Program-made: the position numbers and the translations under genes
The notes under the pieces: model-generated
What the model was told of the DNA's origin: nothing
The model's input: the letters and a program-made list of their open reading frames with translations, nothing else
The model's database searches: none
Assembly (NCBI GenBank): GCA_964404765.1
Contig: CAYOLL010000110.1
Span: forward strand, 1-20,413
DNA length: 20,413 nucleotides
Source of the DNA: CAYOLL01 sp964404765 [NCBI: uncultured Gemmatimonadota bacterium]
Lineage (GTDB): Bacteria > 4572-55
Direction of reading: 5' to 3'
Part shown: in pieces, positions 1 to 7,604 of the stretch
Numbering within the stretch: position 1 is the first letter of the stretch
Layout: every line of letters begins with the position of its first letter

Positions 1-540
1 TCTATACAACTTTCAATATTTTAAAAGGTTATTCTTTTTTTCAGCGAACGTGAGGAAAATAACTTGAAAAAATCCATAAAAGAGATGCTTTTTAACGCAA
101 TTCCGTCAAAAATTCGTCACTTTGATTTAGACCGCTTTTCAGAGATCCTTGTACCACTTGATTTGTCAAGGATTTGTCAAATTTGGAATCCGACCCGCTA
201 TTGGAGCGGTTTTCCGCGCATTATACTACACAGATCCTTTATTCATGCGGGTCGGATTTTTATCCAAATAGGTGAACAGTCTCGTTCGCTACAATTAAAG
301 ATTTATTTATATACTTTGACATTAACCCGTGGAAAGATAGCTGTTTTTTATACGGACAAAATACTTAATTTATGAACTATAGTACTTACTTTTACTTTGA
401 TCCAGTTTATAATTATAAGAAAAGAAAATATTTTTGGTGACGGTTTCCTTCAACCTTAAAAAAAATTTCTTTCGCTTTCTTCTTGCAGCTTGCTATTGTG
501 GTTTTGATAGAAGCCGTATTAAGAGAAAGTGCCCATCTGT
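1..540. other. Intergenic region, no convincing gene
   Basis: This stretch lies downstream of the minus-strand cyclase-like gene and is AT-rich. Two plus-strand open frames occur (64-375 from TTG; 434-658), but neither encodes a recognisable protein and the second overlaps the end of the cyclase-like gene. The clearest structure is a 12-bp perfect inverted repeat (187-198 and 247-258), listed separately. A 10-bp direct repeat GATTTGTCAA occurs at 160-169 and 171-180, and CTTGA/TCAAG (157-161/166-170) can form a small hairpin. No clear intrinsic terminator for the cyclase-like gene was seen; on its strand a run of eight T lies downstream (around 464-471) without a good stem before it. Confidence 0.6.
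187..258. repeat. 12-bp inverted repeat with nested hairpin
   Basis: AATCCGACCCGC (187-198) is repeated as its exact reverse complement GCGGGTCGGATT (247-258), separated by 48 bases. Inside the loop a second hairpin, GCGG-TTTT-CCGC, sits at 206-217. On the plus strand the right arm runs into five T (257-261), so a terminator for an upstream plus-strand transcript is possible, but the loop is long for that. It may also be a dispersed palindromic element. Confidence 0.6.
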
Positions 541-3500
541 CTACGCTATTCCGATGGCGTATGAACTGCACATAAAATTGATTTTTTCTGTCAATTCCTT
601 GCCTTTAGCGATATATTCCGCAGATCCGATTTCTTCAGCAATAGTTAATCCCGAATGATTCATTTCGCCGGCCTTTTGAAACTCCTTTATTAAAAAAAGA
701 AGTTCTGCCTTTTCAATTAAATATGGGGCTACAATAAATTTAATGCCAAGTTGTTGAGAAATCTGAAGCGCCTGATCGTAATGTATCATCGCCTGTTCAA
801 ACGCTCCCTGCGCTTTGAATGTATTGCCCATTTCGCCCAATACATTAGCCAGTTCAACCTTATCATCCAATTCCCGGCATAACTCCAGCTTTTTTTGATG
901 AAAGTTCATCGCAATCTCATATTCGCTGCATTTATGATAGATCAGCGCGATGTTTCCTACCGTTAAGGCGATCTCGCGCTTATCACCCACTTCGTTGACC
1001 AGCTTAAGCTTTTGTTGATAGCAATCCATGGCTTTTGTATAATCGGTATGGTAATAATAAGCCACGCCCATATTTCCAATTGTTCGCGCAAATTGATTCT
1101 TGTCGTGATATAATTGGCAAAGCTCAAGGCTTCTTTGATAGAAATGGAGCGCGTCTTTAAATTCACCTTTAAAATCATAAATTAAGCCGATGTTACTTAA
1201 AGCATCCGCTATGCCTTTATTATGCTTTATTTCCTCACAATATTGACGCATCGCTTCAAAAGTATTAAGAGCTTTTTCAATATGTCCGATCGTCCAAAGC
1301 AACTGACCCATAGCGCTAAAAACTCTAACTATGAAACGCTTGTTGCTCGTTTGTTCAAATATACAGCGCGACTTTTCCAAATGCGTCTGTGCTTTTTCAA
1401 ATTCCCCACACGAAATAAGAAAATTACCGTAATCCAAATGAGCCCAGGCAGATATATCAGCATGATGGGTATGTTCAGCAAACTCAAGCGCTTTCAAAAT
1501 AATTTTTTCATCTTTTTGACCAAGAATCGTTAAAATGTGGTTTGTATACAGTAAACTCTCGGCATAATTCTCCAACAGGAGAGTGCTATGCAGGTTTACC
1601 TCAACGGTCGATACATTTCCATCGATCATTTTTAAAGCGTCATCCAAACATCGGTTTAAGCGCAGATAAAAATCTAATGAAGCGTGATTCTGGTAATTTT
1701 CCCGCGCATAGTCCGCCGCCTTGCGCAGATACTCAATCGTCTTGTCCTGCGCTTCGGCTTTCTCAAAGTGATAGGCCAGATCGGCATAATATGGGGCTAA
1801 TTGGCTGGCAAACAGGTTTTCGATGGCCTCGCCGGCTTGCCGGTGCAGATCGCGCAGGCGGGAGCGAAGCTGCATTTCGTAAGCAGCGTCGCGCATCAGG
1901 GCGTGGCGGAATAGATACTGCTCCTTGCTTTGGGCAAACCAGATGGCGTCGGCTAAGGCCCGGCGGATGGCGGCGGTCAAATTCTTCTTTTGATCGATCA
2001 GGCGTTTGAGGACGCTCAGGGCAAACTCCATGCCCAGTACGGACGCAACCTGCACCGCGTTTTTGACATCCAGCGGCAGCTTGTCTAAGCGCGAAATCAA
2101 CACCCCGGTAATGCTGTCCGGCACGTTGTCTAATTGCGAAATGGTTAAGTCGTACACGCCGTCGACGGCGGTCAGGTAATTTTGCTCCTTCAGCGTCATG
2201 ACCAATTGTTCGACAAAGAAGGGATTGCCCTGCGTTTTTTCGACGGTAAAGCTCATGGCTTTTTCGCCCAGCTTGCCGTCGACGACATGCTCGGCCACGG
2301 CGCGTACACCGTCCGGAGTCAACACGTTGAGTTCGATATCCATTTGGGCAGTACCGGCGGCGTCCGGCGTAATGCGCGGTTTGCCGCTTTTATCGTCATA
2401 ACGGCTGAGGCAGATAATGGCGATCGGATACGGCTCAATCGCCCGCAGGAAAGTCTTGATAAAACCCTTGGAATCGCTATCGATCCATTGGCTGTCTTCG
2501 ATCACAAAAATGACCGGGTGCAAAACGCTCATGCCGAGCACAAAGTTTTTGAAAGCAAACAACATGTTTTCAAAACGCAGCCGCGGCTCCAACTCCTCAA
2601 ACAGCGAGCCGGGATAGCGCAGATCAATGATGCCGGCCAGGACGGATTGGGTGCGCTTAAGTTCGATAATAATGTCTTTAAGCAGTCGGTTCAAATTGGC
2701 TTTATGGATAAATTGTCGTGAAATATCATCCATATTATAATGCACATCTTTGCTACGATAGATGGACAAATCCATATCCCGGATGGCGTGTTCCAGGCGA
2801 TCAATAAATGCCTGAAAAGCTTTCTCAAAACATGTCTTGCTTTCGGCTTCAGTATCCGCGGGATGTTGTCGAAAAAAAGCCTTTAAAAAGTGCTTGATCG
2901 GATTCAACGATTGTTGCAGAATTTCATCACACGGGCAGTGAATCCATTCTACGTAATGCTGCTCGCCGACGGTTTTTTCAAAATGGCTAAGCAGCAGACT
3001 TTTGCCCATGCCGGCCTCGCCGTAAATATAGCAGATACCTGCAAAACGCCTGAACTCCGCTTCCGGCTGTTCAGCCGTTGGTAAATCCGGGTCAACCGCC
3101 GGTTTGACAAAATCGAGCAAGTGTCGCAATTCGGTTTCACGCCCAATCATTTGACGATCTTGCAATTCCGGACGGTTGGTCTGTTTGCGGCCTTTTAAGA
3201 TGGAGACCGGCAAAGGCTCTGCAAAACCCTTGAATTCATAATTGCCTTTAAATTCAAGTTCAAAGCGCGTTTGAACGGCCTTCACCGCGTGCTCGCCCAG
3301 CCAGACTTCGCCCCAATCGGCCTTGACCATGTGCCGGGCCGCCAGATTGATGCCGCGGCCATAACACGTATACTCGCCTTGCAAGCTGCCGCCGGCGTAA
3401 CCGGCATACATCAGGCGATAAGTCACGCCGGCGCGGAAGGGAATATCGGTGTGCTGCTTTAAATCCAGCAAGAAATTGAGCGCTCGTTCGGCGTCATTTT

Positions 3501-4497
3501 CGTAACTCAGCGGCGCGCCCCAAAACAGCAGTACGTTGCAGCCCTTGTCGCCAAAGGCAAAACGGGCCAGACAGCCCTTGTATTGCTTGACCAAACGAAA
3601 CACCGGCTGCATAATCAGATTCAATTCCTCAACCGTTTGCACATCCTTGACTTTGATAAAGACCGTGACCACGCGGCGGAACTCGCCCAGGGCGTTGGCC
3701 AGCACAATTTCGGGCGGAAAAAAGGCGGTTTGGATGTCCGCCTCGGCCTGCCAGGCGGCGTTTGGAACCGGCTTGGCCAATTCGACGGGGATGTCCAGCA
3801 CCCGCACATATTCGTCGGAAGCAGACTCGGCGTGCACGACATCCTTGAAGCGTTCGTAAACGCTTTTGGCGATGATCAGATCACCTTTTTCGGCGTCATG
3901 CTCGGCGCCGGTGCAGCTTTGGATGGCCTGGCCGCGGAAATAGTAGGCGTGTTGGATGTCTTTTGCGGCGGGTCGGGCGGGTGATTTTTCGCTTTTGGGG
4001 GCGCGGGGAGCGGCTCTTTTATCGACCAGCGGTTCCGCGCGCAAAATGCCCCATTCCACCTCGCCATCGCCCACGCCGACTTTGACCGCAAAGGTGAATT
4101 CGCCGTAGCGGGTCGCCCGGAGCGGATTATGCAAGATGTTTTGCTGAACAGTGCGGGCGGCGGCCACGGCATTTTTGTAGCCGGCAAGATCGTCATGCGC
4201 GTCTGCAACCTGATCTCCCTCAAAAACGGATTGCAGCGGAAACAGCGCCGTAAAGGCGTCGCCGGCAAATCCGGTGACAATGCCGCCGTGCGCATAAACC
4301 GCCGTGACCAGCGGGTCAAAAACGGAGATCAGCGTCTCGGCCAACACTTCCGCGCCGACCTTGCCGTGCGCCATCAGCGCCTCGGTCATGGCCGTAAAGC
4401 CGGAAATATCCACAAACAGAGACGCAGCTTTGAAGCGCCCGCCAAATTGGTTGCGTTTGAATTGGTAGCGGATAAAGCGCGGGATGAGATTTTTCAT
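541..4497 (-). CDS. Soluble-adenylyl-cyclase-like protein: two cyclase domains, NTPase, TPR
   Basis: The 1318-residue protein has the domain order of mammalian soluble adenylyl cyclase (ADCY10): cyclase C1 (about 23-215), cyclase C2 (about 272-440), AAA16-type P-loop NTPase (Walker A GEAGMGKS 493-500; Walker B VIFVIED 662-668) and a TPR array (about 1010-1300). C1 keeps both metal-binding Asp (D30 in FVDISGFTAMTE, D80 in GFAGDAF). C2 keeps the signature DKGC (317-320), the adenine-contacting Thr (T377) and transition-state Asn and Arg (N384, R388 in GINLAARHM). The adenine-contacting Lys is R312, and the two bicarbonate-contact positions of the human enzyme appear to be G76 and T196 (alignment from memory). 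A K/A/P-rich insert occupies about 159-181. A product of cAMP is likely by family but not certain. No signal peptide or membrane segment is visible, so it is cytoplasmic. ATG is supported by GGAG five bases upstream and an in-frame stop seven codons upstream. The TPR-coding part looks AT-richer than the cyclase part. Confidence 0.88.
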   Translation of the reverse strand: MKNLIPRFIRYQFKRNQFGGRFKAASLFVDISGFTAMTEALMAHGKVGAEVLAETLISVFDPLVTAVYAHGGIVTGFAGDAFTALFPLQSVFEGDQVADAHDDLAGYKNAVAAARTVQQNILHNPLRATRYGEFTFAVKVGVGDGEVEWGILRAEPLVDKRAAPRAPKSEKSPARPAAKDIQHAYYFRGQAIQSCTGAEHDAEKGDLIIAKSVYERFKDVVHAESASDEYVRVLDIPVELAKPVPNAAWQAEADIQTAFFPPEIVLANALGEFRRVVTVFIKVKDVQTVEELNLIMQPVFRLVKQYKGCLARFAFGDKGCNVLLFWGAPLSYENDAERALNFLLDLKQHTDIPFRAGVTYRLMYAGYAGGSLQGEYTCYGRGINLAARHMVKADWGEVWLGEHAVKAVQTRFELEFKGNYEFKGFAEPLPVSILKGRKQTNRPELQDRQMIGRETELRHLLDFVKPAVDPDLPTAEQPEAEFRRFAGICYIYGEAGMGKSLLLSHFEKTVGEQHYVEWIHCPCDEILQQSLNPIKHFLKAFFRQHPADTEAESKTCFEKAFQAFIDRLEHAIRDMDLSIYRSKDVHYNMDDISRQFIHKANLNRLLKDIIIELKRTQSVLAGIIDLRYPGSLFEELEPRLRFENMLFAFKNFVLGMSVLHPVIFVIEDSQWIDSDSKGFIKTFLRAIEPYPIAIICLSRYDDKSGKPRITPDAAGTAQMDIELNVLTPDGVRAVAEHVVDGKLGEKAMSFTVEKTQGNPFFVEQLVMTLKEQNYLTAVDGVYDLTISQLDNVPDSITGVLISRLDKLPLDVKNAVQVASVLGMEFALSVLKRLIDQKKNLTAAIRRALADAIWFAQSKEQYLFRHALMRDAAYEMQLRSRLRDLHRQAGEAIENLFASQLAPYYADLAYHFEKAEAQDKTIEYLRKAADYARENYQNHASLDFYLRLNRCLDDALKMIDGNVSTVEVNLHSTLLLENYAESLLYTNHILTILGQKDEKIILKALEFAEHTHHADISAWAHLDYGNFLISCGEFEKAQTHLEKSRCIFEQTSNKRFIVRVFSAMGQLLWTIGHIEKALNTFEAMRQYCEEIKHNKGIADALSNIGLIYDFKGEFKDALHFYQRSLELCQLYHDKNQFARTIGNMGVAYYYHTDYTKAMDCYQQKLKLVNEVGDKREIALTVGNIALIYHKCSEYEIAMNFHQKKLELCRELDDKVELANVLGEMGNTFKAQGAFEQAMIHYDQALQISQQLGIKFIVAPYLIEKAELLFLIKEFQKAGEMNHSGLTIAEEIGSAEYIAKGKELTEKINFMCSSYAIGIA

Positions 4498-4539
4498 ACA
4501 TGCTCCAAACCGGTATTATTTCGGATTTGTGAGTACGGA

Positions 4540-4689
4540 TTACGGTGTTTCCAAAAAAAATATCACCCGGACATGCAAAAAATTGGACGTCAATGCCACC
4601 CATTTCATCAAGGATCGCATTTCCAAAACCTTCGGCATGCCATCCCTCGCCCAACTCATTCGCTCCAAATCATCGGAAAATGCTTGCAT
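4540..4689 (-). CDS. Possible small ORF, 49 residues, between coaBC and the cyclase-like gene
   Basis: An ATG at 4689-4687 is preceded nine bases upstream by GGAGAGG, a good Shine-Dalgarno match, and opens a 49-codon frame (begins MQAFSDDLERMSW) ending in TAA, 42 bases before the cyclase-like gene. The peptide is not recognised, is rather hydrophobic at its C-terminus (FLHVRVIFF) and could be chance. The Shine-Dalgarno is inside the right arm of the hairpin at 4696-4723, so translation could be controlled by that fold. The alternative is a non-coding spacer. Confidence 0.2.
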   Translation of the reverse strand: MQAFSDDLERMSWARDGMPKVLEMRSLMKWVALTSNFLHVRVIFFLETP

Positions 4690-4695
4690 CTGAGC

Positions 4696-4723
4696 TAACC
4701 TCTCCGTTTATTACCAGAGGTTA
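4696..4723. repeat. 8-bp inverted repeat downstream of coaBC
   Basis: TAACCTCT (4696-4703) and AGAGGTTA (4716-4723) are exact reverse complements around a 12-base loop, 31 bases past the coaBC stop codon. On the minus strand there is no T-run after it, so it is not a typical intrinsic terminator. Its downstream arm includes the Shine-Dalgarno-like GGAGAGG of the possible small ORF. Confidence 0.45.
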
Positions 4724-4754
4724 TTGAGGGGATACGTACTTACTAATTTTCAGG

Positions 4755-5960
4755 CTATATCTGGTGTTTTTTTAGCAACTCTTCGACGCGAATGAGAATT
4801 TCGTGGGCAACATCTTTTTTTGACATGAGCGGCAGCGCTTCCAGCGTATTGTCACGATAGAGAAAACTAACCACGTTGGTATCAACACGGAAACCGGCGC
4901 CTTCAACTTTTGGGTTATTAATCACGATCATGTCCAAATCCTTATTTTGCAATTTTTGGCGGGCGTGGTCTACTTCGTGATTGGTTTCCAGAGCAAAACC
5001 AATGACACAGGTATGGGCAAGTTTGGCAGTTTTTACAGCGGCTAAAATATCAGGTGTTTTTTCCAGTTCTATGGTCAATTTGGCCTGAGTTTTTTTTATT
5101 TTTTGATCGTGATACTCTTTAGGACGATAATCGGCGACGGCAGCCGCTTTAATAAGCACGTCCGTTTGCGGCAAAGTTTGCAACACCGCGGCCAGCATTT
5201 CCTCAGCGGTCTCTACATCAACCCGGGTTACAGCGGTTGGCGTCGCCAGATCAACCGGTCCGGTAATCAGCGTCACCTTAGCGCCGGCGGCAGCAGCGCT
5301 TTCAGCAAGAGCAAAGCCCATTTTCCCTGATGAAAAATTAGAGATAAAACGTACCGGATCAATTTTTTCGCGGGTTGGACCAGCCGTGATGACTATATTT
5401 TTACCATGAAAACGCGCCGTGTCCGCCAGATGTTTTTCCAACACTGCCACAATCGCATCTGGTTCCGCCATGCGGCCTTCGCCGGTATAGCCGCAGGCTA
5501 ATTCACCGGCACCGGGCATAATAACCGAATAATATTTTTTAAGTCTGGTTAAGTTTTCCTGGAAAATCGGATTGGCAAACATAAAGCTGTTCATCGCCGG
5601 CGCAAAGAATACCGGGCTTGTCGCCGCCGAAATTGCCGTAGACAGAAAATCATCCGCAATACCATTCACCACTTTACCAATCAAATTGTAAGTTGCCGGG
5701 GCGATGAGCACGATATCCGCCGCCTGTATGATGTCAATATGATGCGTGCCAAAAGCACGGCCTTCACCAAACATGCTGAGCGTAACCGGGCGACCGGACA
5801 ACGTTTCCAGGGTTAATGGCGTAACAAATTCCTGCGCGGCTTCGGTCATCATAACATCAACCGTTGCCTGTTTTTTAACTAAATTACGGACGATATAACA
5901 GCTTTTATAGGCTGCAATACCGCCCGTAATTCCAAGAACAATGCGCTTTTCGGCCAGCAC
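4755..5960 (-). CDS. coaBC: Bifunctional phosphopantothenoylcysteine decarboxylase/phosphopantothenate-cysteine ligase
   Basis: CoaBC performs two coenzyme A steps: CTP-dependent joining of cysteine to 4'-phosphopantothenate (CoaB), then FMN-dependent decarboxylation to 4'-phosphopantetheine (CoaC). The 401-residue length is normal for the fused enzyme. The CoaC half (about 1-180) shows the nucleotide-binding start [10 protein letters not shown], the catalytic His in THHI (H74), the PAMN motif (121-124) and the active-site Cys in [13 protein letters not shown] (C156). The CoaB half (about 185-401) shows [23 protein letters not shown] (N208), [10 protein letters not shown] and the Lys of the QKIKK motif (about K289). 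The GTG start overlaps the last base of the rpoZ stop codon (TAGTG), so translation is probably coupled to rpoZ. The soluble enzyme acts in the cytoplasm. All key residues look intact. Confidence 0.97.
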   Translation of the reverse strand: MLAEKRIVLGITGGIAAYKSCYIVRNLVKKQATVDVMMTEAAQEFVTPLTLETLSGRPVTLSMFGEGRAFGTHHIDIIQAADIVLIAPATYNLIGKVVNGIADDFLSTAISAATSPVFFAPAMNSFMFANPIFQENLTRLKKYYSVIMPGAGELACGYTGEGRMAEPDAIVAVLEKHLADTARFHGKNIVITAGPTREKIDPVRFISNFSSGKMGFALAESAAAAGAKVTLITGPVDLATPTAVTRVDVETAEEMLAAVLQTLPQTDVLIKAAAVADYRPKEYHDQKIKKTQAKLTIELEKTPDILAAVKTAKLAHTCVIGFALETNHEVDHARQKLQNKDLDMIVINNPKVEGAGFRVDTNVVSFLYRDNTLEALPLMSKKDVAHEILIRVEELLKKHQI

Positions 5961-6193
5961 TATTTTTTCTCAGTGTACGTAAACTTGAGTTTGTCTTGAA
6001 TGAGATGCATTACAGCCTGTGACGTTTTTTTGACGGTGGTGTCCGGTTGCAATTCATACGGAACAGAATTGAGTTTGCGAGCTTCTCTGGCCAGAACAAT
6101 CACCGCTTCATACGGATTCTCGACACGATTGCGCAAGAATTCCCATGAAATAAAGCGTGGTTTTTCCACAGTTGGGGCAGTTACTTTTGGCAT
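5960..6193 (-). CDS. rpoZ: DNA-directed RNA polymerase omega subunit
   Basis: A 77-residue protein (starts MPKVTAPTVEKPRF) carrying the omega core motif NPYEAVIVLAREARKLN (about 26-42), in the usual position between gmk and coaBC. Omega helps RNA polymerase assemble and stay stable by binding beta-prime. The start is fixed by AAGGAG (6199-6204 on the minus strand) five bases before the ATG; the open frame extends farther upstream, into the end of gmk, but that extension has no support. The intercistronic gap to gmk is 16 bases and the stop codon overlaps the coaBC start by one base, so the three genes form an operon. The sequence is the divergent form common in FCB-group bacteria rather than the proteobacterial one. 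Confidence 0.9.
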   Translation of the reverse strand: MPKVTAPTVEKPRFISWEFLRNRVENPYEAVIVLAREARKLNSVPYELQPDTTVKKTSQAVMHLIQDKLKFTYTEKK

Positions 6194-6209
6194 AAATTCT
6201 CCTTGTTGA

Positions 6210-6803
6210 TTAGAAAAGCGGTTTATTAAAACGGCTTTGACGATGTTGTTCCGCAATAATAATCGCTTCGGTATGATCTGTTGCTTCCTTCAGATCGTGA
6301 TTAATAATAACGTACTGATATTCAGGCAATGCTGTCAGTTCAACTTTTGCTTTTTCCAGGCGGATTTGAATGGACTCTTCCGAGTCAGTTCCCCGACCTC
6401 GCAAACGTTTTTCCAAAATTTCGGGTGAGGGCGGCGCAATAAAAATCGAGATGCTGTCCGGATATTTTGCACGAATCTGGCGCGCGCCCTGGATGTCAAT
6501 ATCCATCAAAATGCAATAACCCTGCGCCATTTGCGCCTGTAGATAGGAATGGGGCGTGCCATAATAATTGTCGTGGACCAAAGCCCATTCGGCAAAAGCA
6601 TCTTGATCGACTTTAGCTTCAAATTCCGATACGGGCATGAAAAAATAATCGTGCCCGTCTATTTCATTTTCGCGTCGAAAACGGGTTGTCGCCGAAATTG
6701 AATACTTAAGATATGCATTACGCTCTAAAATTGTTTTGACAATCGAAGTTTTTCCAGCGCCGGACGGCGCAGAAACAATGATGATAAAGGGTTTATAGTG
6801 CAT
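6210..6803 (-). CDS. gmk: Guanylate kinase
   Basis: Guanylate kinase phosphorylates GMP to GDP with ATP, feeding GTP, RNA, DNA and (p)ppGpp pools. The 197-residue size is typical. The P-loop APSGAGKTS is at 12-20; the GMP-binding segment SATTRFRRENEIDGHDYFF (37-55) contains the two binding Arg (R41, R44) and Tyr (Y53); YYGTP (80-84) and DIDIQGA (101-107) follow; the lid region GRGTDSEESIQIRL (136-149) carries the Arg residues that close over ATP. It is the first gene of the gmk-rpoZ-coaBC group, 20 bases after a membrane protein gene; the yicC-like gene that often precedes gmk is absent here. The ribosome-binding site is weak (GGAAAA, nine bases upstream). Confidence 0.97.
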   Translation of the reverse strand: MHYKPFIIIVSAPSGAGKTSIVKTILERNAYLKYSISATTRFRRENEIDGHDYFFMPVSEFEAKVDQDAFAEWALVHDNYYGTPHSYLQAQMAQGYCILMDIDIQGARQIRAKYPDSISIFIAPPSPEILEKRLRGRGTDSEESIQIRLEKAKVELTALPEYQYVIINHDLKEATDHTEAIIIAEQHRQSRFNKPLF

Positions 6804-6823
6804 TTATGTTTTCCGGTTAGCCA

Positions 6824-7444
6824 TCAACCTATCGCGCCGTGTGCAGGCGCATAGATGAAGTAAGAAATAAACATCACAATTCCTAAGGAAATAGAAACAA
6901 TGATTGAAATCAACAAATATTTTCTGTAAAAATTGACATGCCCGCTTAAAGCGTCCAGCAACAAGATCACCATGGAAACAATGCCGGCAATCACAAAGGA
7001 CGATCCACAGGCCAGATACCAATATAACACATGCGGATGACCCAGACTTTCGCCATACCAGATAAAAAAATAGCCGACAGAAACGTAGCCGATACAGGAC
7101 GGTAACAATAGTGTATGCACATTGCGATTGGGACGGTTGTCTCTGGCAACGATGGTAATGGCGATCGCTGAAAACAGCGAAATAAAAATTGAGGCCATGC
7201 CATAGCCGCGGCAAACTTTTTTGAGCAATTCCAACTTGTTAAAAGACTCCATAAACAGTTTGTCGGCGACAAGCAGGAATAGAAAAGCGACCAAAATGCC
7301 GCCAAAAATAACGCCGACAACAATCAGCCGATCCGAAGATGACAATTCCTTGGCTAAAGAGAAAAAAATTAGCCCTAGCATGGCAATACCGCTGACAATT
7401 AAAAAAATGACGCCAAAATATTGGAAAATAGAGCCCATTTGCAT
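6824..7444 (-). CDS. Six-helix integral membrane protein, function unknown
   Basis: Not recognised. The 206-residue protein is almost entirely hydrophobic and shows six likely transmembrane helices at about 9-30, 40-60, 82-100, 112-130, 139-165 and 175-198. Short charged loops include ESFNKLELLKKVCRG (66-80) and ARDNRPNRNVH (100-110); no enzymatic motif is visible. A GGAGA Shine-Dalgarno lies eight bases before the chosen ATG (protein starts MQMGSIF); a second ATG two codons later (MGSIF) is an alternative. The gene ends 20 bases before gmk, so it is probably cotranscribed with gmk-rpoZ-coaBC, but nothing in the sequence gives a functional link. Upstream lies a palindromic repeat patch. Confidence 0.75.
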   Translation of the reverse strand: MQMGSIFQYFGVIFLIVSGIAMLGLIFFSLAKELSSSDRLIVVGVIFGGILVAFLFLLVADKLFMESFNKLELLKKVCRGYGMASIFISLFSAIAITIVARDNRPNRNVHTLLLPSCIGYVSVGYFFIWYGESLGHPHVLYWYLACGSSFVIAGIVSMVILLLDALSGHVNFYRKYLLISIIVSISLGIVMFISYFIYAPAHGAIG

Positions 7445-7513
7445 GACTAAAATCTCCGGATAACTTTTCCCAAAATTACGCTCTCGTCATAAAGACACAA
7501 AGAATTCCCAGAA

Positions 7514-7578
7514 TGCGATTTGCCTAAATCGCACTCCCCGCGAATAAGGCAATTCGCGCTACAGTTGCGGTTTACCGC
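7514..7578. repeat. Palindromic repeat cluster, copy 1 (three hairpins)
   Basis: Three hairpins follow each other in 65 bases: TGCGATTT-gcct-AAATCGCA (7514-7533), GCGAAT-aaggca-ATTCGC (7540-7557) and GCGGT-TT-ACCGC (7567-7578). The whole order, with few substitutions, is repeated at 11312-11377, and the last module with its flanks (GTTGCGGTTTACCGCCTTAT) recurs exactly at 11486-11505. It lies between the prepilin peptidase and membrane protein genes and replaces any evident promoter or terminator. The arrangement resembles REP-like dispersed elements; no transposase is in the window. Confidence 0.8.
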
Positions 7579-7604
7579 CTTATGGAAATTACACACTGAA
7601 CAAA

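Noticed and set aside
316-350. TTGACA followed by TATACG as a promoter
   Set aside because: The spacing is far outside the usual 16-18 bases and no -10 stands at the right place.
64-375. Plus-strand open frame of 103 codons from TTG, with GAGG nine bases upstream
   Set aside because: The product resembles nothing known, the frame runs through both arms of the 12-bp inverted repeat, and composition is that of the surrounding spacer.
2182-2721. Plus-strand open frame of 179 codons
   Set aside because: It lies fully antisense to the NTPase part of the cyclase-like gene, whose frame has clear domain motifs.
4316-4654. Minus-strand frame of 112 codons over the start of the cyclase-like gene
   Set aside because: It begins at a TTG without a ribosome-binding site and runs out of frame through the first cyclase domain.
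4129-4698. Plus-strand open frame of 189 codons, mostly antisense to the C1 domain
   Set aside because: It overlaps the well-supported cyclase domain on the other strand and has no recognisable motif.
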